Assembly (NCBI GenBank): GCA_045863035.1
Contig: BTUV01000090.1
Coordinates: forward strand, 1-12,379
Direction: 5' to 3'
DNA length: 12,379 nt
Source: H2-BAC3 sp045863035
GTDB lineage: Bacteria; Bacteroidota; Ignavibacteria; Ignavibacteriales; Ignavibacteriaceae
The notes under the pieces: generated by a model
Databases searched by the model: none
The model's input: only the letters and a program-made list of their open reading frames with translations
What the model was told of the DNA's origin: nothing
Part shown: positions 1 through 7,123 of the stretch, one piece after another
Position numbering within the stretch: the stretch's first letter is position 1
Layout: every line of letters begins with the position of its first letter
Position numbers and translations under genes: made by a program

Positions 1-74
1 GAAGGTGTGAAATTCTTATAGATGAATCATAACCCGGCAACATCAAAACCCTGAAAGGGTGATATTCTCAGGGT
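1..74. repeat. About 1.5 copies of a ~52-bp direct repeat with a palindromic core
   Basis: The segment starting at position 1 (GAAGGTGTGAAATTCTTATAG) and that starting at 53 (GAAAGGGTGATATTCTCAGGG) match at about 15 of 21 positions, a period of 52 bp. Position 1 is mid-pattern, so the array probably continues to the left of the window. The second copy is preceded by a palindrome, ACCCT-GAA-AGGGT (48-60). ACCCTGA (48-54) can also pair with TCAGGGT (68-74), followed by a T7 run at 77-83, so this end could act as a weak plus-strand terminator. Repeats with an ACCCTGAAAGGGT core seem familiar from this bacterial group, but that is recollection. No cas gene is present. Confidence 0.5.
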
Positions 75-78
75 AATT

Positions 79-170
79 TTTTTCTCCCGCAGATTAACGC
101 AGATGATAACGGCGAATTCCGCGAAGATTAACGCAATCTGCGGGAAACTTTTTCTCCCGCAGATATACGC
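79..170. repeat. CTCCCGCAGAT intergenic repeat cluster with inverted copy
   Basis: TTTTTCTCCCGCAGAT occurs at 79-94 and again at 149-164, each followed by a near-identical tail (TAACGC or ATACGC). An inverted copy, ATCTGCGGGA, lies at 136-145. It forms a perfect 10-bp stem with TCCCGCAGAT at 155-164, with a 9-nt loop. Between the copies are degenerate CGCAGATTAA-like units at 89, 99 and 121. No coding potential is seen. A related copy, TTTTTCTCCTGCAGAT, lies at 2857-2872 beyond the other end of the adjacent gene. This looks like a REP-like dispersed intergenic element, but the family cannot be named from one window. Confidence 0.6.
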
Positions 171-178
171 ATAAACTT

Positions 179-297
179 TTACTAATTACTCCTTACTAAT
201 TCCTAATTCCCTTATGTACATTGTAAATTGTTAATTGTTCATTAATCAAGTATGCCAGTGCATCTTCAATTCATACTTCATACTTCATAATTATTTT
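179..297. repeat. Heptanucleotide-phased degenerate array
   Basis: Reading in steps of 7 from 179 gives TTACTAA, TTACTCC, TTACTAA, TTCCTAA, TTCCCTT, ATGTACA, TTGTAAA, TTGTTAA, TTGTTCA, TTAATCA, AGTATGC, CAGTGCA, TCTTCAA, TTCATAC, TTCATAC, TTCATAA, TTATTTT. Most units begin with TT and the register does not slip over about 17 units, although the unit sequence changes three times. The last units reach the stop codon (291-293) of the minus-strand gene. Heptamer tandem repeats in intergenic DNA are known in cyanobacteria (STRR sequences); any relationship to those is not implied. Confidence 0.7.
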
Positions 298-2678
298 AGC
301 AGTGTCATTTTTCTTACGGCTGAAAATGTCCCCGCAGTTATCTTGTAGATATACACACCGCTGCTCAGCTCTGATGCATTAAAATCAACCGCATATCTTC
401 CTGCTTGCATCTTTTCATTGATTACATCCGCAACTTTGTTTCCCTGAATATCGAAGACGGAAAGAGTTACATTGCTTTCCTGTGAAAGAGTGAAACTGAA
501 CGTGGTCGCCGGATTAAACGGATTCGGATAATTCTGCTCTAATGCAAACGCATCCGGCACATTGCTGTTGTTCACTTCAATAACTGAAGAATATTCATAC
601 GTTCCGCTGAAATCCATCTGCCTCAGGCGGTACTGCACCATTCCTTCCGGAGCGTAACGGTCAGTGTAATTGTATATATTCAGCTCTGTTGAATTTCCCG
701 CGCCGGCAACAAATCCGATTTCATTCCATCCGCTTCCGGTATTCCGCTCAATGGCGAATCCGCGGTTGTTCACTTCGGAAGAGGTAATCCACTCAAGGGT
801 GACTTTGCCGGTTTCTGCTTTTGAGGTAAAGGATGTGAGCTCAACAGGAAGGAATCCTTCATCATAATAGACTGTTCCGTCAGCGCCGCAAAAAACGATT
901 CCCTGTGAGCTTCTTCCGTCAACAGCTATCAGGTCTTCACCAAAAAGTGTCTGCCCCCACTGTATGAATGAGCTTGCGTCTATGGTACGAAGGAAAGTTC
1001 CTCCCTGCCCCACGGCAAAAACATTATTAATGTCTTTAGCGTAAACATCATGCATCAGTTTGCCGGCGAAGGCGACCGTGTCCGTCATCAGAAAAACGGA
1101 CTGAAAACCGTCGTATGTTCTGTAAACTGCTCCGTTTTCACCTGAGACATATCCTACCGTATCGTTCAGCATATATAAGCCCAAAAGCTGGCCCGGAGGG
1201 GAAACCATAGTGCCATGTGACCAGGTTGTGCCGCCGTCAGTGGTTTTAAAGATTCGTTCGCCTGATCCGACTGTATATCCGAGCTGGGTGTTTACAAATT
1301 TTATATCATACAGAATCGTGCTTGGAACAATGAAACGTGAAGTCCAGGTTGTTCCCCGGTCGGTAGTTGAATAGATGTTGCCGTCATTGTTCACCATGAA
1401 TCCGGTGGTCTCATTAAAGAAATACATTTTGTAATGACGGGTAGTGTTGCTGCCAACATAAAACGTTGACCATGATACGCCGAGATTGGATGAGCGGTGG
1501 AATTCTCCGTTTCTTCCGCAGGCGTATATATAGTCGCCGAACTTCAGCACATCGTAAAGTATCTGGGTTGTTGGACGGACCGGAACACGAGTCCACGTTC
1601 CTCCTCCGTTGGTGGTATAGTGAATCTCACCACGGTCACCGCTGGTGATATAGTTGGTTGCTGATTCCTTATATATACCCCAGAAGTCACGGTAAGGGCT
1701 TGTCGGGTTCGTCCAGGTAAGTCCTGCATCTGTTGAGATATGCATCGTACTGCGGTAGCCGGCTGTGAGTATTCTGTTCCCGATTCTGATTGAGCCGCGA
1801 ATCACTTCTCCGGCAAGTTCAGGAATGAGTGTCCAGTTGGTGCCGCCGTTGGTGGTGCGGTATGTTGCGCCGTTGGAACCAAAAACAATCCCGTTATTCG
1901 CGTCAGTAAATTCGCTGGAATAGAAGGGAACGTTAAGAGGAGATGTTACGGATGAAAAGGAAATTCCGGCATCGGTGCTGCGGTAAACCTGTCCGGCAGT
2001 ACCGGTCATAAAATAGGTGGAAGCATCTGCTTTTCTGATTGAGTAAATGGTGGAAGTGGTTCCGGTGACCGTTGCTACGACCCAGGTTGCTCCGCCGTCC
2101 GTTGTTCTCATAAATCTGCCGGAGCCGGTGGTGATCCATCCGTTTTGGGGAGAATCAAAATAAAACTGATAACAGGTTGAGGTTGTAGGGGTGGAGACAC
2201 CCGTCCAGTTCTGCCCGCCGTTGGTTGTGCGGATCATATAAAACCCTTTTGAGCTCGATCCTGCCGCTAAACCATTCTGTTCGTCAAAAAAATGAATGTC
2301 ATTGATACCTCCCATATAAACATTCGTATCGTTAACAGACGACCAGGTCAGACCCGCATTGGTTGTTTTGTAAATTACTCCGTCTGATCCTCCGGCATAC
2401 CCGGTCTGTGCTGTCGGAAAAGCAAGTGCGTTAATATTGTCCGCAGGTTTAAAGATGGCAGGATACATAATATCCCACGAGACACCCTGATTGGATGATT
2501 TTCCGATGAATGATCTGACGCCCAAATTATACCCTGCCGTCCAAAGCGTGGTGCCGGTGTATTTATATAATCTGAAGTCAGCCCGGATGGTCGGCTGTTT
2601 AATCGGCTCAGGTAGTGATGCCTGGGCGAAAGTGGAAACAGAACTGAGAACAACGAATAGAAGCAATAACCTTTTCAT
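291..2678 (-). CDS. T9SS-exported YCF48/BNR-like repeat protein (beta-propeller type)
   Basis: This 795-residue protein is predicted to be secreted or surface-attached. I chose Met at 2678 because MKRLLLLFVVLSSVSTFAQA is a textbook signal peptide. An in-frame ATG at 2702 would add eight residues, and neither start has a clear Shine-Dalgarno. The body holds about 13 units carrying variants of T(T/S)(D/N)GG-x-(T/S)W about 45 residues apart, the hallmark of YCF48/BNR-type propellers; the number suggests two propellers. A roughly 100-residue beta-rich domain starting at PVELTSF follows. The last 84 residues are a type IX secretion type A sorting domain: QNYPNPFNP, then a GNKV strand, SSGVYIYKI and the end KMTLLK. 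YCF48-like domains occur in photosystem II assembly factors (Ycf48/HCF136), but here no photosynthetic role is implied. The ligand is unknown. It is monocistronic and paralogous to the gene at 9561. The last two blades lose the DGG-W motif. Confidence 0.9.
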   Translation of the reverse strand: MKRLLLLFVVLSSVSTFAQASLPEPIKQPTIRADFRLYKYTGTTLWTAGYNLGVRSFIGKSSNQGVSWDIMYPAIFKPADNINALAFPTAQTGYAGGSDGVIYKTTNAGLTWSSVNDTNVYMGGINDIHFFDEQNGLAAGSSSKGFYMIRTTNGGQNWTGVSTPTTSTCYQFYFDSPQNGWITTGSGRFMRTTDGGATWVVATVTGTTSTIYSIRKADASTYFMTGTAGQVYRSTDAGISFSSVTSPLNVPFYSSEFTDANNGIVFGSNGATYRTTNGGTNWTLIPELAGEVIRGSIRIGNRILTAGYRSTMHISTDAGLTWTNPTSPYRDFWGIYKESATNYITSGDRGEIHYTTNGGGTWTRVPVRPTTQILYDVLKFGDYIYACGRNGEFHRSSNLGVSWSTFYVGSNTTRHYKMYFFNETTGFMVNNDGNIYSTTDRGTTWTSRFIVPSTILYDIKFVNTQLGYTVGSGERIFKTTDGGTTWSHGTMVSPPGQLLGLYMLNDTVGYVSGENGAVYRTYDGFQSVFLMTDTVAFAGKLMHDVYAKDINNVFAVGQGGTFLRTIDASSFIQWGQTLFGEDLIAVDGRSSQGIVFCGADGTVYYDEGFLPVELTSFTSKAETGKVTLEWITSSEVNNRGFAIERNTGSGWNEIGFVAGAGNSTELNIYNYTDRYAPEGMVQYRLRQMDFSGTYEYSSVIEVNNSNVPDAFALEQNYPNPFNPATTFSFTLSQESNVTLSVFDIQGNKVADVINEKMQAGRYAVDFNASELSSGVYIYKITAGTFSAVRKMTLLK

Positions 2679-2745
2679 ACGACTGACAATTTTGTGAAAC
2701 ATAACAGTAATTTACAGAAGGTGATGCGATTAGAAAAGATGTTTT

Positions 2746-2787
2746 GAATGAACCATGAACAATTTACAATCTACAATCTACTCTCTG
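2746..2787. repeat. Second heptad array, opposite orientation
   Basis: In 7-bp steps from 2746 the plus strand reads GAATGAA, CCATGAA, CAATTTA, CAATCTA, CAATCTA, CTCTCTG. The reverse complement (TAGATTG, TAGATTG, TAAATTG, TTCATGG, TTCATTC) resembles the central part of the array at 179-297 (TAAATTG, TTAATTG, TTCATTA). The two arrays therefore flank the 291-2678 gene as an imperfect inverted pair. The array lies 44-110 bp upstream of that gene's start, in its promoter region. Confidence 0.6.
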
Positions 2788-2856
2788 TACTATTTTACCC
2801 GGATGAAAAGGGCGATTTGTTGTAAAATCAGATTTGCCGCTGTCATCTGCCGAAAA

Positions 2857-2983
2857 TTTTTCTCCTGCAGATAAAAAAATAATTTGTACAGACAGATGAC
2901 AATCTGTCTCAAGGCATATGGCACATTCTCCGCCAATTGCACGCGGATTATTCGGATGCTTCGCAGCGCGGATTTATAGGGAT
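2857..2983. repeat. Intergenic spacer with hairpin and decayed repeat units
   Basis: This stretch of the 2679-3034 spacer has no convincing gene. TTTTTCTCCTGCAGAT at 2857-2872 is a one-mismatch copy of the element at 79-94 and 149-164. AGACAGAT (2890-2897) and ATCTGTCT (2902-2909) form a perfect 8-bp stem with a GACA tetraloop. CGCGGATTATTCGGAT (2942-2957) and CGCGGATTTATAGGGAT (2967-2983) are degenerate direct repeats about 25 bp apart. These look like remnants of dispersed repeat families. Any role as a terminator for the genes on either side is unproven. Confidence 0.45.
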
Positions 2984-2989
2984 CAAACC

Positions 2990-3013
2990 CCTTAAAAATC
3001 TCTCGCAGATTTT
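2990..3013 (-). terminator. Possible weak terminator of the ABC/J-domain operon
   Basis: AAAATCT (2995-3001) and AGATTTT (3007-3013) form a perfect 7-bp stem with a 5-nt loop, 22 bp downstream of the J-domain gene's stop. On the minus strand the stem runs into TTTTT. The stem is AT-rich and the T-tract overlaps it, so efficiency would be low. The loop also contains a CTCGCAGAT piece of the local repeat family, so it may just be repeat-derived. Confidence 0.3.
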
Positions 3014-3034
3014 GGAGATGAACAGAGAAAAAAA

Positions 3035-3949
3035 TTATATCCCGTACTTCTTCTTAAAATACTCATACGCCTCATTAATCTTTTTTACCTTCTCTTCCGC
3101 CGCTTTCTTTTCAGATTCTTTGGCATTGGTCATCTTGTCAGGATGATAGGTTTTCATCAGTTCACGGTAGCGTTTCCGTATATCATCCTTGGTGACTTTC
3201 CCCTGTAAATTAAATATTTCTCCGTAATACCGTGCCTTCTCTGCCTCTTCATCGGCGGGGGAGTTATATATACGCCCGCCTGAGCCCCGGTAAGAAGACT
3301 GCCGTCCCTGCTGAGCCATGAGGAGCGCCTGATAGAGACGGTTGGAAGTTAAATTCCTGTCAGTCAGATAAAGAAACAACAAACCATTCAGATAATACAC
3401 CTGTTCATGTCTCCGCTGTACCTCCGGAAAAAGCTGCGCCAGCAGATCGTTGATGTTGAGCTGTGTTTCTCTGCCGGATATGCCGGAGTCCTCCGCAAAC
3501 GGATTGATCAGCGTCATAAGATTGTCCAGAAATCCCTTATCACTCTGGTCACCGATCAGCCGGTAGGCAATCAGAAAATCAAGCAGCACTCTCTGCTGCG
3601 AAACAGAACCCGCTATCGTCCGGTCAAGTCCGCAGATAAAAAGTTTTCTGGTTGAAGCGGTGAAGAGCATTCGTAAAGTATCATCAAGATCAATACCAAG
3701 GAACTTCATCAGCAGTTTATTGACCATCGGAACTACGATAAAATCTTCAGCTCCGAATCCCCCCGTCAGCAGTGCCGCAACCCATCCCGCTCCCTTGGAA
3801 AGCTTCCGCGCGGATGAACTCTCATCCAGCGCTTTCATAAGAGCAGAGGTCACTTCATCAAATACAAAATATGATTCCTGATAACGGTCCTGCTCAAGCA
3901 GAGCATCGGCAGTTCTGAGTCGCTGCTGTATATCTCCCTGTTTAGCCAT
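3035..3949 (-). CDS. J-domain (DnaJ-like) protein with C-terminal J domain
   Basis: This 304-residue protein is a likely Hsp70 (DnaK) co-chaperone, because J domains stimulate DnaK ATPase activity. The J domain is at the extreme C-terminus (about 241-304): helix II KDDIRKRYRELMKTYHPDK, with the invariant HPD at 269-271, then a Lys/Glu-rich stretch and helix III ending in NEAYEYFKKKYGI. The N-terminal 240 residues contain a TPR-like helix pair (about 11-45) and a glycine-containing hydrophobic patch (about 54-88), and are otherwise mainly helical. I do not recognise this part. There are no Gly/Phe or zinc-finger regions, so this is not DnaJ itself; a C-terminal J domain recalls DjlA, but no TerB domain is evident. 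GGAA lies 6 nt before the ATG. It follows the permease by 32 bp on the same strand with no terminator between, so it is probably the last gene of the ABC transporter operon. Confidence 0.85.
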   Translation of the reverse strand: MAKQGDIQQRLRTADALLEQDRYQESYFVFDEVTSALMKALDESSSARKLSKGAGWVAALLTGGFGAEDFIVVPMVNKLLMKFLGIDLDDTLRMLFTASTRKLFICGLDRTIAGSVSQQRVLLDFLIAYRLIGDQSDKGFLDNLMTLINPFAEDSGISGRETQLNINDLLAQLFPEVQRRHEQVYYLNGLLFLYLTDRNLTSNRLYQALLMAQQGRQSSYRGSGGRIYNSPADEEAEKARYYGEIFNLQGKVTKDDIRKRYRELMKTYHPDKMTNAKESEKKAAEEKVKKINEAYEYFKKKYGI

Positions 3950-3981
3950 TGTTATTCCAAAAGATTGTTATATATATCAAA

Positions 3982-4776
3982 TTATTTGCCTGCCCCTGAT
4001 AATATTCCCCGTTCAAAATATTTCTGTGTGATCATGAATACCGCTATGACCGGAATCAGCGCGAGCACCGAACCCGCAGCCACAAGACGGTAATTGTTCA
4101 CAAAGGTGCCCAGCATGGAGTTAAGCCCGATCTGCAGAGTATATTGACTGCTGTCCCTCAGCACAATCAGCGGCCAGAGGAAATCTCCCCAGGTGCCGAT
4201 GAAAGTAAAGATTGCAAGTGTCGCCAGCACCGGCCGCGTCATCGGCATCATTACTCTCCACCAGAGCATCAGGGGTGAGCATCCTTCGATGATGGCTGCT
4301 TCTTCAATCTCTTTTGGGATGGCAAGAAACGCCTGCCGCATCATAAAGACCGCAAGACCTTCCACCGCAAAAGGAATGATTACTCCTGCCAGTGTATCTG
4401 CAAGTCCCATCCGCAGTACAACCGTATATAAGGGGATAACGGTTATCTCTTTTGGTATCATCATGGCGCCGAGAACCATCAGGAAGAAAAAACTCTTCCC
4501 TTTGAACTGCAGCCGTGCCAGCGCAAATCCCGCAAGCGATGCAAGAAGCAGATTCAGCGCCACAGCGGAAATTGCAACTATGATGCTGTTAAAAAAATAA
4601 AGGAGAAACGGGATGGCGTCAAACACTTCCGTGTAATTGTTCCAGTGAAACGCATCAGGAAGAAAAGTCGGAGGATAACGGAAAATCTCCTCGGCACTGC
4701 GCAGCGATGTGCTGAACAGCCAGACGAAAGGAAGCACCGCAATCAGCAGAAATAGAATTCGTATTACGGATTTCAT
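3982..4776 (-). CDS. Carbohydrate ABC transporter permease, MalG-type
   Basis: This 264-residue inner-membrane subunit of a CUT1-like sugar importer pairs with the permease encoded just upstream. About six hydrophobic segments are visible: roughly 5-22, 60-82, 96-118, 130-150, 182-205 and 232-250. The cytoplasmic EAA loop, which docks the ATPase, reads EEAAIIEG at 158-165 and ends VMMP at 175-178 with the usual spacing. The C-terminus QKYFERGILSGAGK matches the family's ending. The length is normal, slightly short. Its ATG overlaps the upstream gene's TGA in ATGA, which fixes the start and implies translational coupling. The substrate cannot be read from the permease; MalG-family members carry maltose, other oligosaccharides or glycerol-3-phosphate. 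Confidence 0.93.
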   Translation of the reverse strand: MKSVIRILFLLIAVLPFVWLFSTSLRSAEEIFRYPPTFLPDAFHWNNYTEVFDAIPFLLYFFNSIIVAISAVALNLLLASLAGFALARLQFKGKSFFFLMVLGAMMIPKEITVIPLYTVVLRMGLADTLAGVIIPFAVEGLAVFMMRQAFLAIPKEIEEAAIIEGCSPLMLWWRVMMPMTRPVLATLAIFTFIGTWGDFLWPLIVLRDSSQYTLQIGLNSMLGTFVNNYRLVAAGSVLALIPVIAVFMITQKYFERGILSGAGK

Positions 4777-5618
4777 TCCGGCCTCTCAAGCATTTTGATG
4801 TTCAGCCACGAGATGCCAAGCGTAACCACAAAAAGAACGACTCCTGCAGCCGAAGCATAACCAAACCGGAACTGTTCAAATGCCTCATTAAACAGGAACG
4901 ATACCACTGCTTTGTTATCCAGCGGCACCCCGGGAAGAAGTATATACTGCTCGGTGAAAATCCTCACTGCAGATGCAGTTGAGATCACCATGATAAAGAG
5001 TATAGATGGAAGCAGCAGGGGAATCAGTATCATCCTCACCCGCTGGAATCTTCCTGCACCATCGATTTTTGCTGCTTCTTCAAGTTCAGCCGGTATGACC
5101 GCAAGCCCTGCAAGAAATATCATCATATAATAACCGAATCCCCGCCATACGGTGAGGATCATTACCGAAGCAATATTCGTGGGATACTCAGAAAGCCATG
5201 CAACCGGACTGATGCCGATGTTGCTGAGCAAATAATTAAGAATACCGGTATCCTCTGAGTATATCCATCTCCAAATGATGCCGGCTATCACTACGGGAGT
5301 TATCACAGGAAGAAAATAACCAAGCCGCAGAAACTTTGCCCCTCTCCCCCCGTCACGCACCGCAAGAGCCAGCAGCAGCGAAACAACTACCAGCAGGGGA
5401 GAAACCAGAATAAAAATAAATGAGTTGCCCAGGCAGGCAAGAAAATTTTCATCACGGAAGAGCCGCGCATAATTATCGAAACCGGTATATATCGCGGGTG
5501 TGAGCAGATTATAATCGTAAAAACTGTAATAGATTATCTTACCCATCGGGTAAAAAAGAAATACCCCGAAGATAACCATGGCGGGAGCCAGAAACAGATA
5601 CGCTTCTTTACTTCTCAT
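4773..5618 (-). CDS. Carbohydrate ABC transporter permease, MalF/UgpA-type
   Basis: This 281-residue inner-membrane permease is the partner of the MalG-type subunit. The start at 5618 gives MRSKEAYLFLAPAMVIFG, the usual N-terminus of this family. A longer in-frame start at 5660 would lie inside the binding-protein gene and add 14 atypical residues, so I rejected it. Six hydrophobic segments lie at about 7-25, 65-87, 100-120, 150-172, 197-217 and 255-273. The EAA loop reads EEAAKIDGAG at 180-189 and ends ILIP at 197-200, with the canonical spacing. It lacks the extra N-terminal segment and large P2 loop of E. coli MalF and is closer to UgpA/LacF in size. The ATG overlaps the stop of the binding-protein gene by 11 bp (ATGAGAAGTAA), and its own TGA overlaps the next gene by 4 bp. 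Confidence 0.93.
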   Translation of the reverse strand: MRSKEAYLFLAPAMVIFGVFLFYPMGKIIYYSFYDYNLLTPAIYTGFDNYARLFRDENFLACLGNSFIFILVSPLLVVVSLLLALAVRDGGRGAKFLRLGYFLPVITPVVIAGIIWRWIYSEDTGILNYLLSNIGISPVAWLSEYPTNIASVMILTVWRGFGYYMMIFLAGLAVIPAELEEAAKIDGAGRFQRVRMILIPLLLPSILFIMVISTASAVRIFTEQYILLPGVPLDNKAVVSFLFNEAFEQFRFGYASAAGVVLFVVTLGISWLNIKMLERPE

Positions 5619-6885
5619 CCAGCACCGCGTTCCAACTTTTGGCAGCTTTATTAAGTGCATCCTGCATTGGTATAGGGGTCAAGACCGCATTCTGAACTGC
5701 CTCATCAAAGAAATTCCGTAACTGATCAAACCTCGGATGCCGCAGATAACTCCGCAAGCGTGTTGCCGAGGGGAGATATTCCGCCCCCATCACTCTTGCC
5801 TTCGTCTCAAGTGAACCGTCTGTTTCGGTAAAATAGCTGTCCTTGAGTGCCTCCTTATGTGAAGGAAATACCGGCGCCATCTTCGCTAAGCGGAGCTGGT
5901 TTTCTGCGTTCAGTATATACCGCATGAATTCATACGATTCCTGTTTATGCGCAGAGGTTGAGAGTACTGATAGTGCCATCGCCGCGAGTTCATGTTTGCC
6001 TGATTTTCCCGTTACCGGCGGGGCGATGCCGGTTTCAGCATAGATGCCCGGTGCATTTTCCTTTACCTGCCGCAGAAACACCGGGCCGGTGAAAACCATG
6101 GCTACCTGTCCCGACTGATACGGCTCAATGATTGCTGAGCCCGGCCGTATCACGCAATCTCGGGACAAATACTTCCCCTTTACCAGATCAATCCATTCTC
6201 CAATCTTCTCTGCTGATTCCGGCTGATTGAACAGTGCTTTGGTCATCCGGCTGTCCGTCATTGGTATATCCTCCGAGCCGAGCATCATGGGAAGATAACT
6301 GTCCTTGCCGATATTCCAGAATGTTGCATACTTGCCGGTGCGGTTCTTGTATTCCCTGATAAAGGCGGTAAACTCGTCAAATGTTTTTGGTACATCGGAT
6401 GTGTCGAATCCGGCCTCTCTCAGCAGCTCTTTGTTATATATCATGGCGTAGGTATTCAGATACCAGGGGAGCGCGATGATTTTTTCATCATAAATGCATT
6501 CGGCAAGTGCGTTCTCAAGATAGCGGCTTCGGATGGAGTCTTCGCTGTCATGATTCCGTAGATCAGCAAAAAGCCCGAACTTCTCAAACTTGGCGAGAAA
6601 ATCGGAGGAAAGATTGATAATATCAGGGGGAGTTCCCGCTGAAGCGGCAGCCATCAGTTTTTGTATGGCTGCATCGTAGGGGATATCAATATGGCGGATG
6701 GTAAAGCCGGGGTGATCAGCTTCATAACTGGTAATCAGATCACGGAAGTACTCATCAAAGAAGGGACTAAGCTGCAGCGTCCAGAACTCAATTTCTTTTT
6801 CATCCTGTGCTTTACCGGAGCAGGAAACAGAAGAAAGCGCGAGAGCAATCAATGCAAAAAATGAGCAGATTATTCTTTTTTTCAT
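5608..6885 (-). CDS. ABC transporter extracellular solute-binding lipoprotein (family 1)
   Basis: This 425-residue substrate receptor belongs to a CUT1-like sugar importer. The N-terminus MKKRIICSFFALIALALSSVSC is a lipoprotein signal with the lipidated Cys at 22, so the protein is probably membrane-anchored. The mature part starts with the family pattern EIEFWTLQLSPFFDEYFRDL and continues with GTPPDIINLSSDFLAKF (about 84-100) and ALPWYLNTYAMIYNKELLREAG (138-159), the typical strand-hinge-ligand region of MalE/UgpB-like proteins. The aromatic residues near 138-150 fit sugar stacking, but the substrate is unknown. It is first in the operon, directly followed by two permeases; no MalK/UgpC/MsmX-type ATPase is in the window. 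The upstream spacer 6886-7123 is shared with a divergent gene. AAGAATG gives only a weak ribosome-binding context. Confidence 0.93.
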   Translation of the reverse strand: MKKRIICSFFALIALALSSVSCSGKAQDEKEIEFWTLQLSPFFDEYFRDLITSYEADHPGFTIRHIDIPYDAAIQKLMAAASAGTPPDIINLSSDFLAKFEKFGLFADLRNHDSEDSIRSRYLENALAECIYDEKIIALPWYLNTYAMIYNKELLREAGFDTSDVPKTFDEFTAFIREYKNRTGKYATFWNIGKDSYLPMMLGSEDIPMTDSRMTKALFNQPESAEKIGEWIDLVKGKYLSRDCVIRPGSAIIEPYQSGQVAMVFTGPVFLRQVKENAPGIYAETGIAPPVTGKSGKHELAAMALSVLSTSAHKQESYEFMRYILNAENQLRLAKMAPVFPSHKEALKDSYFTETDGSLETKARVMGAEYLPSATRLRSYLRHPRFDQLRNFFDEAVQNAVLTPIPMQDALNKAAKSWNAVLDEK

Positions 6886-7064
6886 TCTTCGTCGTTATAT
6901 ATACCGGTTTTATTTCTGTTGTTTTCTGATTGATGCTGAGAACTTCCGGAAACGGACGTCAATGTACTTAATCTGAAGTATCATTCCGGCTACACGCATT
7001 CAGTCTAATAACGGCATGATGTATGAGTAATCCGGGAAGTTAATCCAAATTTAATCATTTTTTG

Positions 7065-7095
7065 TTTGTCTTTTGCCCGGCGTATAAATAATTTG
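7065..7095 (+). promoter_or_regulatory. Possible Bacteroidota-type promoter in the divergent spacer
   Basis: TTTG (7065-7068), 20 bp, then TAATTTG (7089-7095) resembles the Bacteroidota consensus TTTG...TAnnTTTG, one base short in the second box. TATAAA at 7083-7088 also gives a sigma-70-like alternative with TTTTGT at 7060-7065 (17-bp gap). Either would start transcription about 20-30 bp before the ATG at 7124. The rest of the 238-bp spacer holds a small imperfect dyad at 6965-6980 and nothing else I can support. Confidence 0.3.
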
Positions 7096-7123
7096 GAAGT
7101 TCAATATTATCAGGATTACGAAC

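Noticed and set aside
1..74. CRISPR array
   Set aside because: The two repeat copies differ at about 6 of 21 positions, only ~1.5 units are visible and no cas gene is present.
136..164. Terminator for the minus-strand gene ending at 291
   Set aside because: The 10-bp stem is good, but no T-run follows on the minus strand; it is explained by the inverted repeat copies.
2937..3146. 69-codon plus-strand frame in the spacer
   Set aside because: It runs antisense into the certain J-domain gene and its first part is decayed repeat sequence.
4193..4600. 135-codon plus-strand frame
   Set aside because: Antisense shadow of the MalG-type permease, which has intact family motifs.
5619..5660. Longer N-terminus for the MalF-type permease
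   Set aside because: The added residues lie inside the binding-protein gene and do not fit the family; MRSKEAYLFLAPA at 5618 does.
6965..6980. Dyad TACTT-AATCTG-AAGTA as an operator for the importer
   Set aside because: Arms of only 5 bp are expected by chance in AT-rich spacer DNA, and no regulator gene is nearby.
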